Shown here: positions 37,399 through 48,648 of the stretch, piece by piece
How positions within the stretch are numbered: position 1 is the stretch's first letter
Layout of the letters: the number at the start of each line of letters is the position of its first letter
NCBI RefSeq assembly: GCF_001679485.1
Contig: NZ_LZOZ01000014.1
Span: 329,484-393,483, forward strand
Origin: Haemophilus sp. CCUG 60358
GTDB lineage: Bacteria > Pseudomonadota > Gammaproteobacteria > Enterobacterales > Pasteurellaceae
Direction: 5' to 3'
DNA: 64,000 bases
Position numbers and translations under genes: made by a program
Notes under the pieces: generated by a model
What the model saw: only the letters and a program-made list of their open reading frames with translations
Database searches by the model: none
What the model was told of the DNA's origin: nothing

Positions 37399-37407
37399 GG
37401 AATGCTT

Positions 37408-38166
37408 ATGTCATTTACAGTTATTATCCCTGCTCGTTTTGCATCGAGCCGCTTACCAGGTAAACCTTTAGCTGATATTGCCGGTAAACCCATGATTCAA
37501 CATGTTTTTGAGAAAGCTCAACAATCAGGCGCGAGCAGAGTCATTATTGCCACAGATAACGAACAAGTTGAAAAGGCCGCAAAAACTTTTGGGGCTGAAG
37601 TTTGCATGACATCAGAAGCGCATAATTCTGGTACTGAGCGTTTAGCGGAAGTAGTAAGTAAGCTTGGTATTGCTGACGATGAAATCATTGTAAACATTCA
37701 AGGGGATGAGCCGTTAATTCCGCCTGTTATTGTGAGTCAGGTGGCAGAGAATTTAGCGAAGTTTAACGTGAATATGGCGACGCTTGCCGTAAAAATTCAT
37801 GAAGCGGAAGAGTTATTTAATCCAAATGCCGTGAAAGTCGTTACGGATAAAGATGGCTACGTTTTATATTTTTCCCGTTCAGTGATTCCTTACGATCGTG
37901 ATCAGTTTATGCAATTAGAAGACACTTCAAAAGCACAACTGGCTGACACGTATCTTCGTCATATTGGTATTTATGCTTATCGTGCAGGTTTTATTAAACA
38001 ATATGTGCAATGGGCACCAACGCAGTTAGAAAATCTAGAGAAATTAGAGCAACTCCGTGTATTGTGGTACGGTGAGCGTATCCATGTGGAATTGGCGAAA
38101 GAAGTCCCGGCTGTTGGTGTGGATACGGCAGAAGATTTAGAAAAAGTGCGGTCAATTTTGGCGTAG
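37408..38166 (+). CDS. kdsB: 3-deoxy-manno-octulosonate cytidylyltransferase
   Basis: KdsB makes CMP-Kdo, the donor for the inner core of lipopolysaccharide. The 252 residues have the pyrophosphorylase start [24 protein letters not shown], then [13 protein letters not shown] and [15 protein letters not shown] at 37397-37400 supports ATG 37408 rather than ATG 37402. The C-terminal codons contain a perfect USS. It is part of the msbA-lpxK-Trm112-kdsB lipid A/Kdo cluster; uvrC follows after 9 bases. Confidence 0.95.
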   Translation: MSFTVIIPARFASSRLPGKPLADIAGKPMIQHVFEKAQQSGASRVIIATDNEQVEKAAKTFGAEVCMTSEAHNSGTERLAEVVSKLGIADDEIIVNIQGDEPLIPPVIVSQVAENLAKFNVNMATLAVKIHEAEELFNPNAVKVVTDKDGYVLYFSRSVIPYDRDQFMQLEDTSKAQLADTYLRHIGIYAYRAGFIKQYVQWAPTQLENLEKLEQLRVLWYGERIHVELAKEVPAVGVDTAEDLEKVRSILA

Positions 38167-38175
38167 TTTTTACTG

Positions 38176-40002
38176 ATGTTTGATTCTAAAAAGTTTCTCT
38201 CAGATGTTTCTCATGAACCTGGTGTTTATCGTATGTATGACGATAAAGATCAGGTTATTTATGTGGGCAAAGCGAAAGATCTTAAAAAGCGACTTTCCAG
38301 CTATTTCCGCAAAAACTTAAGTAGCAAAAAAACAGAAGCCTTGGTGTCGTCAATTCATCATATTGATACGACGATTACTTCTTCTGAAACAGAAGCATTA
38401 TTGCTTGAGCATAATTTCATTAAGCTTTATCAACCTCGTTATAACGTATTATTGCGAGATGATAAATCCTATCCTTTTATTTTATTGACGAAAGAACGTC
38501 ATCCTCGTATTACTTCTTATCGTGGAACGAAAAAAATTGCAGGTGAGTATTTCGGACCTTATCCTCATGCAGGTGCAGTACGTGAAACCTTGTCGTTAAT
38601 GCAAAAATTGTTCCCTGTTCGTCAATGTGAAAATTCGGTTTATAACAATCGTTCCCGCCCTTGTTTGCAATATCAAATTGGGCGTTGCTCAGCACCTTGT
38701 GTGCCAGGTTATGTGACTGATGAGGAATATAACCAACAAGTGGAATTAGCACGATTATTTTTGCAAGGGAAAGATCAGCAAGTATTAGATTATCTCATTG
38801 GCAGAATGGAGCAGGCGAGCCGAGACTTGGATTTTGAAGGTGCAGCGCGTTATCGTGATCAAATTCAAGCCGTTCGTGCTGTTATCGAAAAACAATTTGT
38901 TTCCAATGAGCGTTTGGACGACATGGATATTATGTCCATTGCGTATCAGCACGGTTTAGCTTGTGTTCAGGTGATGTTTATTCGTCAAGGTAAAGTATTA
39001 GGCAATCGCAGCTATTTTCCGAAAGTACCCGACAATACCGATTTATCCGAATTAACAGCCACTTTTGTTGGGCAGTTTTATTTGCAAGGTCATCAGGGCA
39101 GAAGTATTCCGAATAGTATTATTGTGGATCATAAACTAGATGAAAAAGCCGAGCTTGAGGCCTTATTAACTGAACAAGCCGGTCGAAAAGTGGTGATACA
39201 AGAATCTGCTAAAGGCGATAAAGGTAAATATCTACAACTAGCACAAATTAATGCCAAAGCGGCTTTAGCGACTCAACTTAAACAATCTTCCCGAATGCAC
39301 GAACGTTATCAAGCCCTTTGTGAGTTGCTCGATATGCCTGAAATTAAACGCATGGAATGTTTTGATATTAGTCATACGATGGGCAATCAAACGGTTGCAT
39401 CCTGTGTGGTATTTAACCAAGAAGGTCCGCTGAAATCAGACTATCGTCGTTTTAATATTGAAGGCATTACTGGCGGCGATGACTATGCCGCGATGGAGCA
39501 AGCCTTAAAGAAACGTTACGACCGCGATCTTGATGAAGATAAAATTCCCGATATTATTTTTATTGATGGTGGTAAAGGACAACTTAATCGTGCTTTAGAG
39601 GTGTTCTATCAACTTAATGTAAAATGGGATAAAAACCGACCGCACTTAATTGGTGTCGCAAAAGGTGTGGATCGTCGAGCGGGACAAGAGGTGTTGATTA
39701 TCAGCAAACAAGATCGTGAAATCCATTTGCCAGATGATAGTCTTGCGCTGCATTTAATCCAACATATTCGAGATGAAAGCCATAATCATGCGATTAGCGG
39801 TCATCGTCAAAAACGCCAAAAAGCCTTTACCCAAAGTGGATTGGAAACCATTGAAGGGGTAGGCGCTAAACGACGTCAAGCCTTGTTGAAATATTTAGGT
39901 GGATTGCAAGGTGTCAAAAATGCCACGTTGGATGAAATCGCCTCTGTACCTGGTATTTCTAAAGCGTTAGCAGAAAAGATTTTCGAGACCTTAAAAAGTT
40001 AG
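38176..40002 (+). CDS. uvrC: UvrABC system protein C (excinuclease subunit)
   Basis: UvrC makes both incisions in nucleotide excision repair. The 608 residues contain the N-terminal GIY-YIG nuclease ([26 protein letters not shown]). A Cys-rich region follows ([13 protein letters not shown]), then a UVR motif (about 205-240, [14 protein letters not shown]). The RNase H-like C-terminal nuclease has [14 protein letters not shown] and [10 protein letters not shown], and helix-hairpin-helix motifs close the protein ([28 protein letters not shown]). The length is normal. Confidence 0.96.
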   Translation: MFDSKKFLSDVSHEPGVYRMYDDKDQVIYVGKAKDLKKRLSSYFRKNLSSKKTEALVSSIHHIDTTITSSETEALLLEHNFIKLYQPRYNVLLRDDKSYPFILLTKERHPRITSYRGTKKIAGEYFGPYPHAGAVRETLSLMQKLFPVRQCENSVYNNRSRPCLQYQIGRCSAPCVPGYVTDEEYNQQVELARLFLQGKDQQVLDYLIGRMEQASRDLDFEGAARYRDQIQAVRAVIEKQFVSNERLDDMDIMSIAYQHGLACVQVMFIRQGKVLGNRSYFPKVPDNTDLSELTATFVGQFYLQGHQGRSIPNSIIVDHKLDEKAELEALLTEQAGRKVVIQESAKGDKGKYLQLAQINAKAALATQLKQSSRMHERYQALCELLDMPEIKRMECFDISHTMGNQTVASCVVFNQEGPLKSDYRRFNIEGITGGDDYAAMEQALKKRYDRDLDEDKIPDIIFIDGGKGQLNRALEVFYQLNVKWDKNRPHLIGVAKGVDRRAGQEVLIISKQDREIHLPDDSLALHLIQHIRDESHNHAISGHRQKRQKAFTQSGLETIEGVGAKRRQALLKYLGGLQGVKNATLDEIASVPGISKALAEKIFETLKS

Positions 40003-40010
40003 GAAAAATC

Positions 40011-40038
40011 TTGATTTTCTACACGAACTGTCTATGAT
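40011..40038 (+). promoter_or_regulatory. Candidate promoter of the TerC-family gene
   Basis: TTGATT (40011-40016), 16 bases, then TATGAT (40033-40038), 33 bases before the ATG. Confidence 0.55.
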
Positions 40039-40070
40039 TCAACCTTTCGGATTTTATATAGGAACATATT

Positions 40071-40790
40071 ATGTTTGAATGGCTTGTTGATCCTGAAGCA
40101 TGGATTTCATTGCTCACTTTGACCGCACTTGAAATCGTCTTGGGTATCGATAATATTATTTTTATTAGTATTTTAGTGGGACGTTTACCCGCGAATCAAC
40201 GCCAATCTAGTCGTATTATCGGTCTTGGGTTAGCGATGATTACCCGTATTTTACTTCTTGTTTCCCTTTCTTGGATGATGAAATTAACGGAACCACTGTT
40301 CACTTTAGTCGGTCAGGAAATTTCAGGCCGCGATTTGATTTTATTCCTGGGGGGCTTATTCCTGATTGTGAAAAGTACAGGTGAAATTAAAGAAGCGATG
40401 CATCCTGAATCACATCATGAAGAAGAGAATAACAAGAAGAAAGTCAGTTATTTAGGCGTGTTAATCCAAATTGCGATTTTAGATATTGTGTTTTCTTTAG
40501 ACTCAGTGATCACAGCTGTAGGGATGGCAAACCACCTTCCAGTGATGATCTTGGCAATTATGATTGCAGTAGGTGTGATGATGTTTGCGGCGAAACCAAT
40601 TGGTGATTTTGTTGATACCCATCCGACATTGAAGATTTTAGCCTTAGCATTCTTAATTTTAGTTGGAGTAAGTTTAATGGCTGAAAGCTTGGATATTCAT
40701 ATTCCAAAAGGCTACATTTACTTTGCAATGGGCTTCTCAGCAGTAGTTGAAATGCTCAACATCAAAATGCGAAAATCACTTGGTCATTAA
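40071..40790 (+). CDS. TerC family integral membrane protein
   Basis: This 239-residue membrane protein has seven or so helices. TerC features are LTALEIVLGIDNIIFISILVGRLP near the start and ILDIVFSLDSVITAVGMA in the second half, with acidic residues within the membrane. A His/Glu-rich loop (HPESHHEEENNKK) lies between the halves. Family members are implicated in tellurite resistance and, in some cases, manganese export; the role here is not known. A USS encodes T-A-L at residues 17-19. It lies downstream of uvrC and ends at a bidirectional terminator. Confidence 0.88.
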   Translation: MFEWLVDPEAWISLLTLTALEIVLGIDNIIFISILVGRLPANQRQSSRIIGLGLAMITRILLLVSLSWMMKLTEPLFTLVGQEISGRDLILFLGGLFLIVKSTGEIKEAMHPESHHEEENNKKKVSYLGVLIQIAILDIVFSLDSVITAVGMANHLPVMILAIMIAVGVMMFAAKPIGDFVDTHPTLKILALAFLILVGVSLMAESLDIHIPKGYIYFAMGFSAVVEMLNIKMRKSLGH

Positions 40791-40797
40791 ATCATAT

Positions 40798-40830
40798 AAA
40801 AAGGCGGAACAATGTGTTCCGCCTTTTTTA
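40798..40830. terminator. Bidirectional terminator between the terC-like gene and hitC
   Basis: AAAAAGGCGGAAC and GTTCCGCCTTTTTT form a long stem with T-runs both ways. It closes two convergent transcription units. Confidence 0.9.
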
Positions 40831-41880
40831 GTCATTATAGAATACCCCTTTCCCATATAAATACATCGTGACTTGTTCGCCAGTATGGTATTCGTTAATG
40901 AGATCTTCATTGATATTCAATTCATAACCGCTAACATCAATACAAATATTGATAGCTCGTCCTCTTGATTCAATTCGCTTAATCTCACCGTTAAAAGAAG
41001 CGATCGGATCTTGGATTTTTTTCGCAAGAGAGAATTGCTCAGGGCGGAATAACACTTTCCCTTGTATATGGCCATTTCCTTTATTTTCGACGGCAATTTC
41101 ACCTAATTGACAGGTCGCGATGCTATCGTTTTTTAATGTTGCAGGAAGAATAATGCTGTCCCCAATAAATTTAGCAATAGACAAATACTGAGGGGACCAA
41201 TAGAGCGTTTTAGGTGTCGCAATTTGGAGAATTTTTCCTTCTTGAATCACTGCGATCTTGTCCGCATGGCATAGTGCTTCATCACGATCATGGGTCACAA
41301 ATACGGCAGAGGAACCACTTTCTCTTAATACTTGTAACATATCGTAACGAATTTGATTTCTCAGATGCTCATCTAACGCACTAAATGGTTCATCAAATAG
41401 AATTAATTCAGGGCTTGGTGCAAGTGCTCGAGCAAGTGCAACACGTTGCTGTTGACCTCCAGAAAGCTGATGAGGGAAACGGTCCGCTAAGCTGCTAATA
41501 CCCGTGAGTTTCATCACTTCCTGTATGCGTTGTTTTTCCTCTTCCATTTTTCCTTTACCATCGCCTAAACCATAAGCAATGTTACGGTAAACATTTAAAT
41601 GAGGGAATAACACGCCTTCTTGTACCACATACCCTAATTTGCGTTGCTGGGTTGGCACATTGAGATTTTCTTTAAAAATAGGTTGATTCTTTAACCAAAT
41701 CTCACCGCTTGTTGGTTGTTCAAAACCAGCAATACTACGCAATAAGGTAGTTTTCCCACAACCAGATGCACCGAGAAGAAACAGAATTTCACCTTTCTCT
41801 AATTGCAGAGAGATATTGTGTAGAACTTGGTGTCCATTAAAGGATTTATTCAAATTTTTAATGTCGAGTAATGTTGTCAT
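40828..41880 (-). CDS. hitC: Ferric iron ABC transporter ATP-binding protein
   Basis: HitC (FbpC) powers uptake of periplasmic Fe(III). The 350 residues have Walker A GASGCGKTTLLRSIAGFEQP, signature LSGGQQQRVALARAL and Walker B LILFDEPFSALD. The switch is FVTHDRDEAL. A C-terminal regulatory TOBE domain (about 240-350) has FRPEQFSL. It is the last gene of hitABC, 13 bases after hitB. Confidence 0.93.
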   Translation of the reverse strand: MTTLLDIKNLNKSFNGHQVLHNISLQLEKGEILFLLGASGCGKTTLLRSIAGFEQPTSGEIWLKNQPIFKENLNVPTQQRKLGYVVQEGVLFPHLNVYRNIAYGLGDGKGKMEEEKQRIQEVMKLTGISSLADRFPHQLSGGQQQRVALARALAPSPELILFDEPFSALDEHLRNQIRYDMLQVLRESGSSAVFVTHDRDEALCHADKIAVIQEGKILQIATPKTLYWSPQYLSIAKFIGDSIILPATLKNDSIATCQLGEIAVENKGNGHIQGKVLFRPEQFSLAKKIQDPIASFNGEIKRIESRGRAINICIDVSGYELNINEDLINEYHTGEQVTMYLYGKGVFYND

Positions 41881-41893
41881 TTTTATCTTCTCG

Positions 41894-43414
41894 TTATTTA
41901 AAACCGTATCGTTTCAGTAAAAATACAGGAATCCCTGAAAATAGCACTAACATAATGGCATAAGGCGTAGCAGCCGCATATTGTGCATCAGAGGTGTATT
42001 CCCATACGGCGGTTGAAAGCGTTTTAATGTCATTTGGGGTCAGCAATAGGGTTGCGGTGAGCTCTTTCATTAAGTTTAAGAACACTAAAGCAAAGGCAGC
42101 AGCAATCCCTGGTAGCATAGCCGGAATGACTAAGGTTCGGAAAATATAAAAGTTGCTACGGCCCAAGCTTTGTCCTACCTTTTCAATGTTGCTAGACATT
42201 TGTTCAAGCGAACTCCGCAAGGTCGTTTGTGCCATTGGAAGATAAAGCATAAAGTAGGCGACGATAACCATGGCAAAGGTTTGATAAAGGGAATAGGCAT
42301 AGTTGATGGTAAAGAAGACCAATGATAATGCGATAACAAGCCCTGGCACAGCGTGAAGTAGATAAGGGATTCGATCAAGCCAAATCGTCAATTTACTGCG
42401 ATAGCGTACCGCAGCCCATACCAATGGTAGTGCACAAATAACGGTAAGTGTTGCACCCAGTGTTGATATAGTCAGTGAATTTGTGAAGGCGGTAAAAAAT
42501 TCCCCAAAATCGACCGCACCTTCAATGGAACTTCCCACGGTTAGCCAATAAATCAGCATAGTAATCGGCACACCAATACTGAGCACAAAAATGGTCGTGA
42601 AAAAGCTTACGACTAAAATTTGTTTTCCTGCTGAGAGGGTTTTCAATGGATACGGACGTATTACGCCTTTGCCGCTTTGATAGAGTGTTTGTGTGCCTCT
42701 AAAACGAATTTCCCCCATCACAACAAAGATACAGATCACCATTAACACACCAGAAAGTAAGGCGGCGGTGTTGTTATTAAAGGCCATTTCATATTCTTGG
42801 AAAATTGCCGTAGTGAAGGTTTGGTAATTTAAAATAGACACGGCGCCAAAGTCTACCAACATATGAAGCGCAATTAATAATACGCTGCTACCGATGGCGG
42901 GTTTGAGTTGTGGAAAAATCGCATGCCAAAATGTGTAAGCATGGCTTTTAGCTAATGAAAGGCTCACTTCTTCTAAAGAGCGGTCGAGTCTTTTTAAGGT
43001 CGCCGCGACAGGGAGATAAGCAAGCGGGAAAGAACTCAGCGTCATAATGCCGATGGTTCCCCAGAAGCCTTCCACTCTGAAGGTAAGACTGATCCACGTA
43101 AAACAACTGACAAAAGCCGGAATACAAAGAGGGAGCGTCATGGCTACTTGGAAAAAGCCTTTTCCCCAAAAGCGATAACGTTCTAATAAAAACGCACATA
43201 GTGTGCCGAGAATAATGGCAAAAAGTGTGACAAATACCATTAAAAGTAGGGTATTACTGAGCAATTCCCACATTCTTGGGCGCCAAAGTAATTCAATGCT
43301 GCGAGCCAATCCGACATCTGCAGCACGCTCAATAACATATAAAAAAGGGAGTAATAATGGCAAACTAATCAGCACGATTAAGGCTATAAGCCAGCGAGGT
43401 GGGCGATTAGACAC
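41894..43414 (-). CDS. hitB: Ferric iron ABC transporter permease, GTG start
   Basis: HitB (FbpB) is the double-length permease of the iron importer, with about 12 helices in two related halves. Each half carries an EAA-type loop (EEVSLSLAKSHAYTFWHAIFP; IEKVGQSLGRSNFYIFRTLVIP). The frame is open to an ATG at 43486, but that start lies in the intercistronic hairpin. A GTG at 43414 has AAGGA (43422-43426) seven bases upstream and gives 506 residues beginning MSNRPPRWLIALIVL, matching the H. influenzae protein length as I recall it. It is preferred. Confidence 0.9.
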   Translation of the reverse strand: MSNRPPRWLIALIVLISLPLLLPFLYVIERAADVGLARSIELLWRPRMWELLSNTLLLMVFVTLFAIILGTLCAFLLERYRFWGKGFFQVAMTLPLCIPAFVSCFTWISLTFRVEGFWGTIGIMTLSSFPLAYLPVAATLKRLDRSLEEVSLSLAKSHAYTFWHAIFPQLKPAIGSSVLLIALHMLVDFGAVSILNYQTFTTAIFQEYEMAFNNNTAALLSGVLMVICIFVVMGEIRFRGTQTLYQSGKGVIRPYPLKTLSAGKQILVVSFFTTIFVLSIGVPITMLIYWLTVGSSIEGAVDFGEFFTAFTNSLTISTLGATLTVICALPLVWAAVRYRSKLTIWLDRIPYLLHAVPGLVIALSLVFFTINYAYSLYQTFAMVIVAYFMLYLPMAQTTLRSSLEQMSSNIEKVGQSLGRSNFYIFRTLVIPAMLPGIAAAFALVFLNLMKELTATLLLTPNDIKTLSTAVWEYTSDAQYAAATPYAIMLVLFSGIPVFLLKRYGFK

Positions 43415-43455
43415 AGAAAAATCCTTTGAAAATATTAGTGTAGAGTAAATAACAG

Positions 43456-43477
43456 AAGGGCGTGTATTACACGCCCT
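43456..43477 (-). repeat. Intercistronic hairpin between hitA and hitB
   Basis: AGGGCGTGTA and TACACGCCCT form a 10-bp stem just after the hitA stop, with only a weak T-rich tract on the minus strand. Such structures often raise binding-protein mRNA over permease mRNA. Confidence 0.75.
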
Positions 43478-43498
43478 ATATTGCATAGCAAATTAAAC

Positions 43499-44512
<1,014 letters not shown>

Positions 44513-44555
44513 TTATCGGGCAAATCGCCCATTTTCTGAAAATAAAATTCGTCCC

Positions 44556-44594
44556 ATTCTAATATATTTAAAAGAGATAATGCAAATAATTCTC
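44556..44594 (-). promoter_or_regulatory. Fur box overlapping the hitA promoter
   Basis: The 19-bp block 44576-44594 (GATAATG-CAA-ATAATTCTC) matches the Fur consensus at 15 of 19 positions by my count. On the minus strand it contains the -35 TTGCAT (44580-44585), with the -10 TAGAAT at 44556-44561 after 18 bases. Fur bound here would block RNA polymerase. Confidence 0.78.
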
Positions 44595-44703
44595 AGATGT
44601 TTTTCTCTTATATCAAAATTTCATATCCCATTCTATTTTTTTACTTCGTCCTATGTTGATTTTTCTCCATAATGTCTAGTAGAAATTTCTAATAAGGACG
44701 GAT

Positions 44704-46977
44704 ATGAATATTCAGCAAATCATTAAACAACATCATTTAGAGCTCTTATTCCAGCAAGGGTCATTTGGGATTGAAAAGGAAAGTCAACGGGTATATGCAG
44801 ATGGTTCAATTGTGACGTCACCGCATCCTAAAGCTTTTGGTAATCGTCGTTTCCACCCTTATATTCAAACTGATTTTGCAGAAAGTCAGTTGGAATTGGT
44901 GACTCCCCCTATGAAAAAATTAGAGGATACATTACGTTGGCTTTCAGCCATTCATGAAGTGACTTTGCGAACTTTACCGGAGGATGAATTTATTTTTCCT
45001 TTTAGTATGCCTGCAGGGTTACCACCAGAAGAACACATTAAGGTTGCACAATTAGATAATCAGGAAGATGTGGCTTATCGGGAGCATTTAGTCCAGTCTT
45101 ACGGTAAATATAAGCAAATGGTCAGTGGTATTCATTACAATTTTCAAATTGACCCTAAGTTTATTGATGCTTTATTTCATGCACAAAATGAAACACAAAG
45201 TGCGGTTGATTTTCAAAATGATTTTTACCTAAAAATAGCCAAAAACTTCTTACGCTATCAATGGATTCTGCTTTATCTGTTTTCTGCGACACCGACGGTA
45301 GAGGAAAAATATTTCAGAGGTCATTCACCACTTAAATCGCATCAATATGTTCGCAGTTTACGTTCAGGGAAATATGGTTATGTGAATGATCCGAAGATCC
45401 ACGTTTCTTATGACAGTTTGCAAGAGTATGTTGAGACGTTAGAACACTGGGTGAAATCGGGTGATTTGATTGCGGAAAAAGAGTTTTACTCAAGCGTACG
45501 TTTGCGTGGCGCTAAAAAAGCGCGCGATTTACTTGAAAAAGGAATTCAATATTTAGAATTTCGTTTGTTTGATCTCAATCCGTTTGCACCTTATGGAATG
45601 GAACTTGCAGATGCGAAATTCATTCATTATTTTATTTTGTTAATGGCATGGCTTGACGATACCGCTGATCAAGAGGGCATAAAATTAGGTAAAGCACGTC
45701 TTGCTGAAGTGGCATGGGAAGACCCAAGACAGCAAAGTGCTTATGCGGTAGAAGGGGAATTAGTCCTCCTTGAAATGTTCAAAATGCTTGAGCAACTCAA
45801 TGTGAGTGATGAGATTAAAACGATTGTTAAAGACAAATTAGGACAATTTGCGGAACCAAGCCAAACGCTTTGTGCCAAAGTGGTTGCGGCAATTGAACAG
45901 GTCGGCAGTTACCAACAATTAGGGGCCGATATTGCGCAATCTAATAAAGCAAAAGCCTTTGAACGTTTTTATGCATTAACTGCGTTTGATAATATGGAAC
46001 TGTCCACACAAGCGTTATTGTTTGATGCAATCCAAAAAGGGCTAAAGATTGAGATTTTAGATGAACGCGATCAATTTATCAGTCTTCAATTTGGCGACCA
46101 TTTGGAATATGTGAAAAACGGTAATATGACTTCTCACGATAGCTATATTTCCCCACTCATCATGGAAAATAAAGTGGTGACGAAGAAAGTGTTAGCGAAA
46201 GCCGGATTTAATGTACCACAAAGCATCGAGTTTACCGATGTGAAAAGTGCGGTCGAAAATTTCCCACTTTTTGAGAATCGAGCTGTCGTGATTAAGCCAA
46301 AATCAACGAATTTTGGTTTAGGGATCAGTATTTTCCAACAAGGTGTAACGGATCGAGATGATTTTGCAAAAGCAGTAGAAATTGCTTTCCGTGAAGATAA
46401 AGAGATCATGGTTGAAGATTATCTACTTGGCACTGAATATCGCTTCTTTGTGCTAGGGGATCAAACGTTAGCCGTCTTATTACGTGTTCCAGCAAATGTA
46501 ATTGGAGATGGTGTACATACTGTTGCTGAATTAGTTGCCGCTAAAAATGATCATCCTTTACGGGGCGATGGCAGTCGTACACCATTGAAAAAAATAGCAT
46601 TGGGGGATATTGAGCAGTTGCAGCTTAAGGAGCAAGGATTAACCGTGAATTCTATTCCTGCAAAAGATCAACTTGTTCAATTACGTGCGAATTCTAATAT
46701 TAGTACAGGCGGTGATTCTATTGATATGACGGATGAAATGCATGCCAGTTACAAAGAAATTGCGGTAGGGATTAGCAAGGCAATGGGGGCGGCAGTTTGT
46801 GGTGTAGATTTAATTATTCCTGATTTGAAACAGCCGGCAGAACCGAGTTTACATTCGTGGGGTGTGATTGAGGCAAACTTTAATCCTATGATGATGATGC
46901 ATATTTTCCCATTTAGTGGACAATCTCGACGATTGACAATGAATGTGATTAAGATGCTTTTCCCTGAATTACCTTAA
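44704..46977 (+). CDS. gshF: Bifunctional glutamate--cysteine ligase/glutathione synthetase
   Basis: GshF (GshAB) carries out both steps of glutathione synthesis. The 757 residues have an N-terminal glutamate-cysteine ligase (GIEKESQRVYADGS, TDFAESQLELVTPP, YLEFRLFDLNPFAPYG). A C-terminal ATP-grasp domain begins near 480 (ISPLIMENKVVTKKVLAKAG, VVIKPKSTNFGLGISIF, GVIEANFNPMMMMHIFPF). The length equals known GshAB fusions of Pasteurella and Streptococcus. It is divergent from hitA and ends at a strong hairpin. Two uptake signals lie inside. Confidence 0.95.
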   Translation: MNIQQIIKQHHLELLFQQGSFGIEKESQRVYADGSIVTSPHPKAFGNRRFHPYIQTDFAESQLELVTPPMKKLEDTLRWLSAIHEVTLRTLPEDEFIFPFSMPAGLPPEEHIKVAQLDNQEDVAYREHLVQSYGKYKQMVSGIHYNFQIDPKFIDALFHAQNETQSAVDFQNDFYLKIAKNFLRYQWILLYLFSATPTVEEKYFRGHSPLKSHQYVRSLRSGKYGYVNDPKIHVSYDSLQEYVETLEHWVKSGDLIAEKEFYSSVRLRGAKKARDLLEKGIQYLEFRLFDLNPFAPYGMELADAKFIHYFILLMAWLDDTADQEGIKLGKARLAEVAWEDPRQQSAYAVEGELVLLEMFKMLEQLNVSDEIKTIVKDKLGQFAEPSQTLCAKVVAAIEQVGSYQQLGADIAQSNKAKAFERFYALTAFDNMELSTQALLFDAIQKGLKIEILDERDQFISLQFGDHLEYVKNGNMTSHDSYISPLIMENKVVTKKVLAKAGFNVPQSIEFTDVKSAVENFPLFENRAVVIKPKSTNFGLGISIFQQGVTDRDDFAKAVEIAFREDKEIMVEDYLLGTEYRFFVLGDQTLAVLLRVPANVIGDGVHTVAELVAAKNDHPLRGDGSRTPLKKIALGDIEQLQLKEQGLTVNSIPAKDQLVQLRANSNISTGGDSIDMTDEMHASYKEIAVGISKAMGAAVCGVDLIIPDLKQPAEPSLHSWGVIEANFNPMMMMHIFPFSGQSRRLTMNVIKMLFPELP

Positions 46978-46986
46978 TTTAGTTAT

Positions 46987-47016
46987 CGGGCTTCATCAGT
47001 TGGTGAAGCCCGTTTT
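46987..47016 (+). terminator. Terminator of gshF
   Basis: CGGGCTTCA and TGAAGCCCG form a 9-bp stem with an 8-base loop, followed by TTTT. Confidence 0.85.
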
Positions 47017-47075
47017 ACATTCATCGTAATTAGGCTAAAATGGAAACAGTATTCACAATTCTAAAATGAAATTTA

Positions 47076-48164
47076 ATGACAACTTTTACCTTAGAACCTC
47101 AAGAAAATGATCGTCTGCAATCCCTTTGTGGGGCATTTGATGAAAATATCAAACTGATTGAAAAAGAATTTAACCTCAATATTTCCCGCAATAATTTCAC
47201 TTTCACGGTGAAATCTAACGATGAAAGTCCGAAACCACATCATGAGCAATTAGTTGAGCGTGCAGCTAGATTAATCCAAGCATTATATGTGGAGACAGCG
47301 CCAATTAAGGGGAAAGTGAAAGAACTTGATTTGGAAGATGTGCATATTGCCTTGCAAGAGAGCAGAATGTTATCGCAAGAGGGCAGTGAGTCACGCAGTG
47401 AAAATCACGTCTATAGCACCACAATTAAAACCAAGCGAGGTTTGATTAAACCGCGTGGTGAAAATCAAATTCAGTATTTACATAATATTCTTACGCACGA
47501 TATTAGTTTTGGGATTGGCCCCGCTGGCACAGGGAAAACCTTTTTAGCCGTAGCGGCTGCTGTTGAGGCATTAGAGCGCCAAGAAATTCGTCGCATTTTG
47601 CTGACTCGTCCTGCGGTGGAAGCGGGCGAAAAATTAGGTTTCTTGCCGGGTGATTTAGGCCAAAAAATTGAACCTTATTTACGACCACTTTATGATGCGT
47701 TATTTGAAATGCTTGGCTTTGAACGTGTACAAAAATTAATGGAGCGTAATGTGATTGAAATCGCGCCATTGGCTTATATGCGTGGTCGCACACTCAATGA
47801 CAGCTTTATTATTCTAGATGAAAGCCAAAATACAACAGTTGAACAAATGAAAATGTTTTTGACTCGTATTGGTTTTAATTCCAAAGCCGTGATTACAGGG
47901 GATGTGACTCAAATCGATTTACCGCGCAGCACAAAATCGGGTTTACGCCACGCCATGGAAGTATTAAGCAAAGTGTCGGAATTGAGCTTTAACTACTTTG
48001 AGAGTAAAGATATTGTACGACATCCTGTGGTGGCAAAAGTGGTGCAGGCTTACGAAGAATGGGAAGCTCAAGATGAAATTCGTCGCCAAGAAATCGCAGC
48101 GCAGCGTCGAGCTGAACGTGAGCAAAAAGTGCGGTCAGAAAATGAAACGAATTTAGGAGAATAA
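47076..48164 (+). CDS. ybeZ: PhoH-like protein YbeZ
   Basis: YbeZ is a PhoH-type ATPase, reported to bind YbeY. The 362 residues have an N-terminal KH-like region (about 20-110). The P-loop [21 protein letters not shown] is near residue 150. [28 protein letters not shown] and [13 protein letters not shown] follow. The charged tail includes a USS. It is one base from ybeY, the conserved ybeZ-ybeY pair. Confidence 0.93.
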   Translation: MTTFTLEPQENDRLQSLCGAFDENIKLIEKEFNLNISRNNFTFTVKSNDESPKPHHEQLVERAARLIQALYVETAPIKGKVKELDLEDVHIALQESRMLSQEGSESRSENHVYSTTIKTKRGLIKPRGENQIQYLHNILTHDISFGIGPAGTGKTFLAVAAAVEALERQEIRRILLTRPAVEAGEKLGFLPGDLGQKIEPYLRPLYDALFEMLGFERVQKLMERNVIEIAPLAYMRGRTLNDSFIILDESQNTTVEQMKMFLTRIGFNSKAVITGDVTQIDLPRSTKSGLRHAMEVLSKVSELSFNYFESKDIVRHPVVAKVVQAYEEWEAQDEIRRQEIAAQRRAEREQKVRSENETNLGE

Positions 48165-48165
48165 C

Positions 48166-48630
48166 ATGGGCAATATGATTATCGATTTGCAACTGGCCTG
48201 TGAAAATACAGAAGGCTTGCCATCAGAAGCGCAAATTCTGCAATGGGCAACCGCTGCAGTTCAACCAGAAAGTGATAATGTTGAAATGACAGTACGTATT
48301 GTGGATGAAGCGGAAAGTCATGACTTGAATTTGACTTATCGTGGTAAAGATCGTCCAACCAATGTATTGTCTTTCCCTTTTGAATGTCCTGATGAAGTGG
48401 AATTACCGCTGTTGGGCGATTTAGTGATTTGTCGTCAAGTGGTGGAGCGTGAAGCTATCGAGCAAGAAAAGCCTTTAATGGCACATTGGGCGCATATGAT
48501 TGTGCATGGCAGCTTACATTTGTTGGGGTACGATCACATTGAAGATAATGAAGCCGAAGAAATGGAAAGTTTAGAAACTGAAATTATGCAGGGTTTGGGC
48601 TTTGCCGATCCTTACCTTTCCGAAAAATAA
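48166..48630 (+). CDS. ybeY: rRNA maturation endoribonuclease YbeY
   Basis: YbeY is a zinc-dependent RNase for 16S rRNA 3'-end maturation and ribosome quality control. The 154 residues carry the metal motif H-x3-H-x5-H in [22 protein letters not shown], preceded by [16 protein letters not shown]. An ATG at 48175 is a possible later start (M at residue 4). It is coupled to ybeZ upstream and followed 18 bases later by a HAD gene. Confidence 0.96.
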   Translation: MGNMIIDLQLACENTEGLPSEAQILQWATAAVQPESDNVEMTVRIVDEAESHDLNLTYRGKDRPTNVLSFPFECPDEVELPLLGDLVICRQVVEREAIEQEKPLMAHWAHMIVHGSLHLLGYDHIEDNEAEEMESLETEIMQGLGFADPYLSEK

Positions 48631-48648
48631 TGACGATTTGGAGCAATT

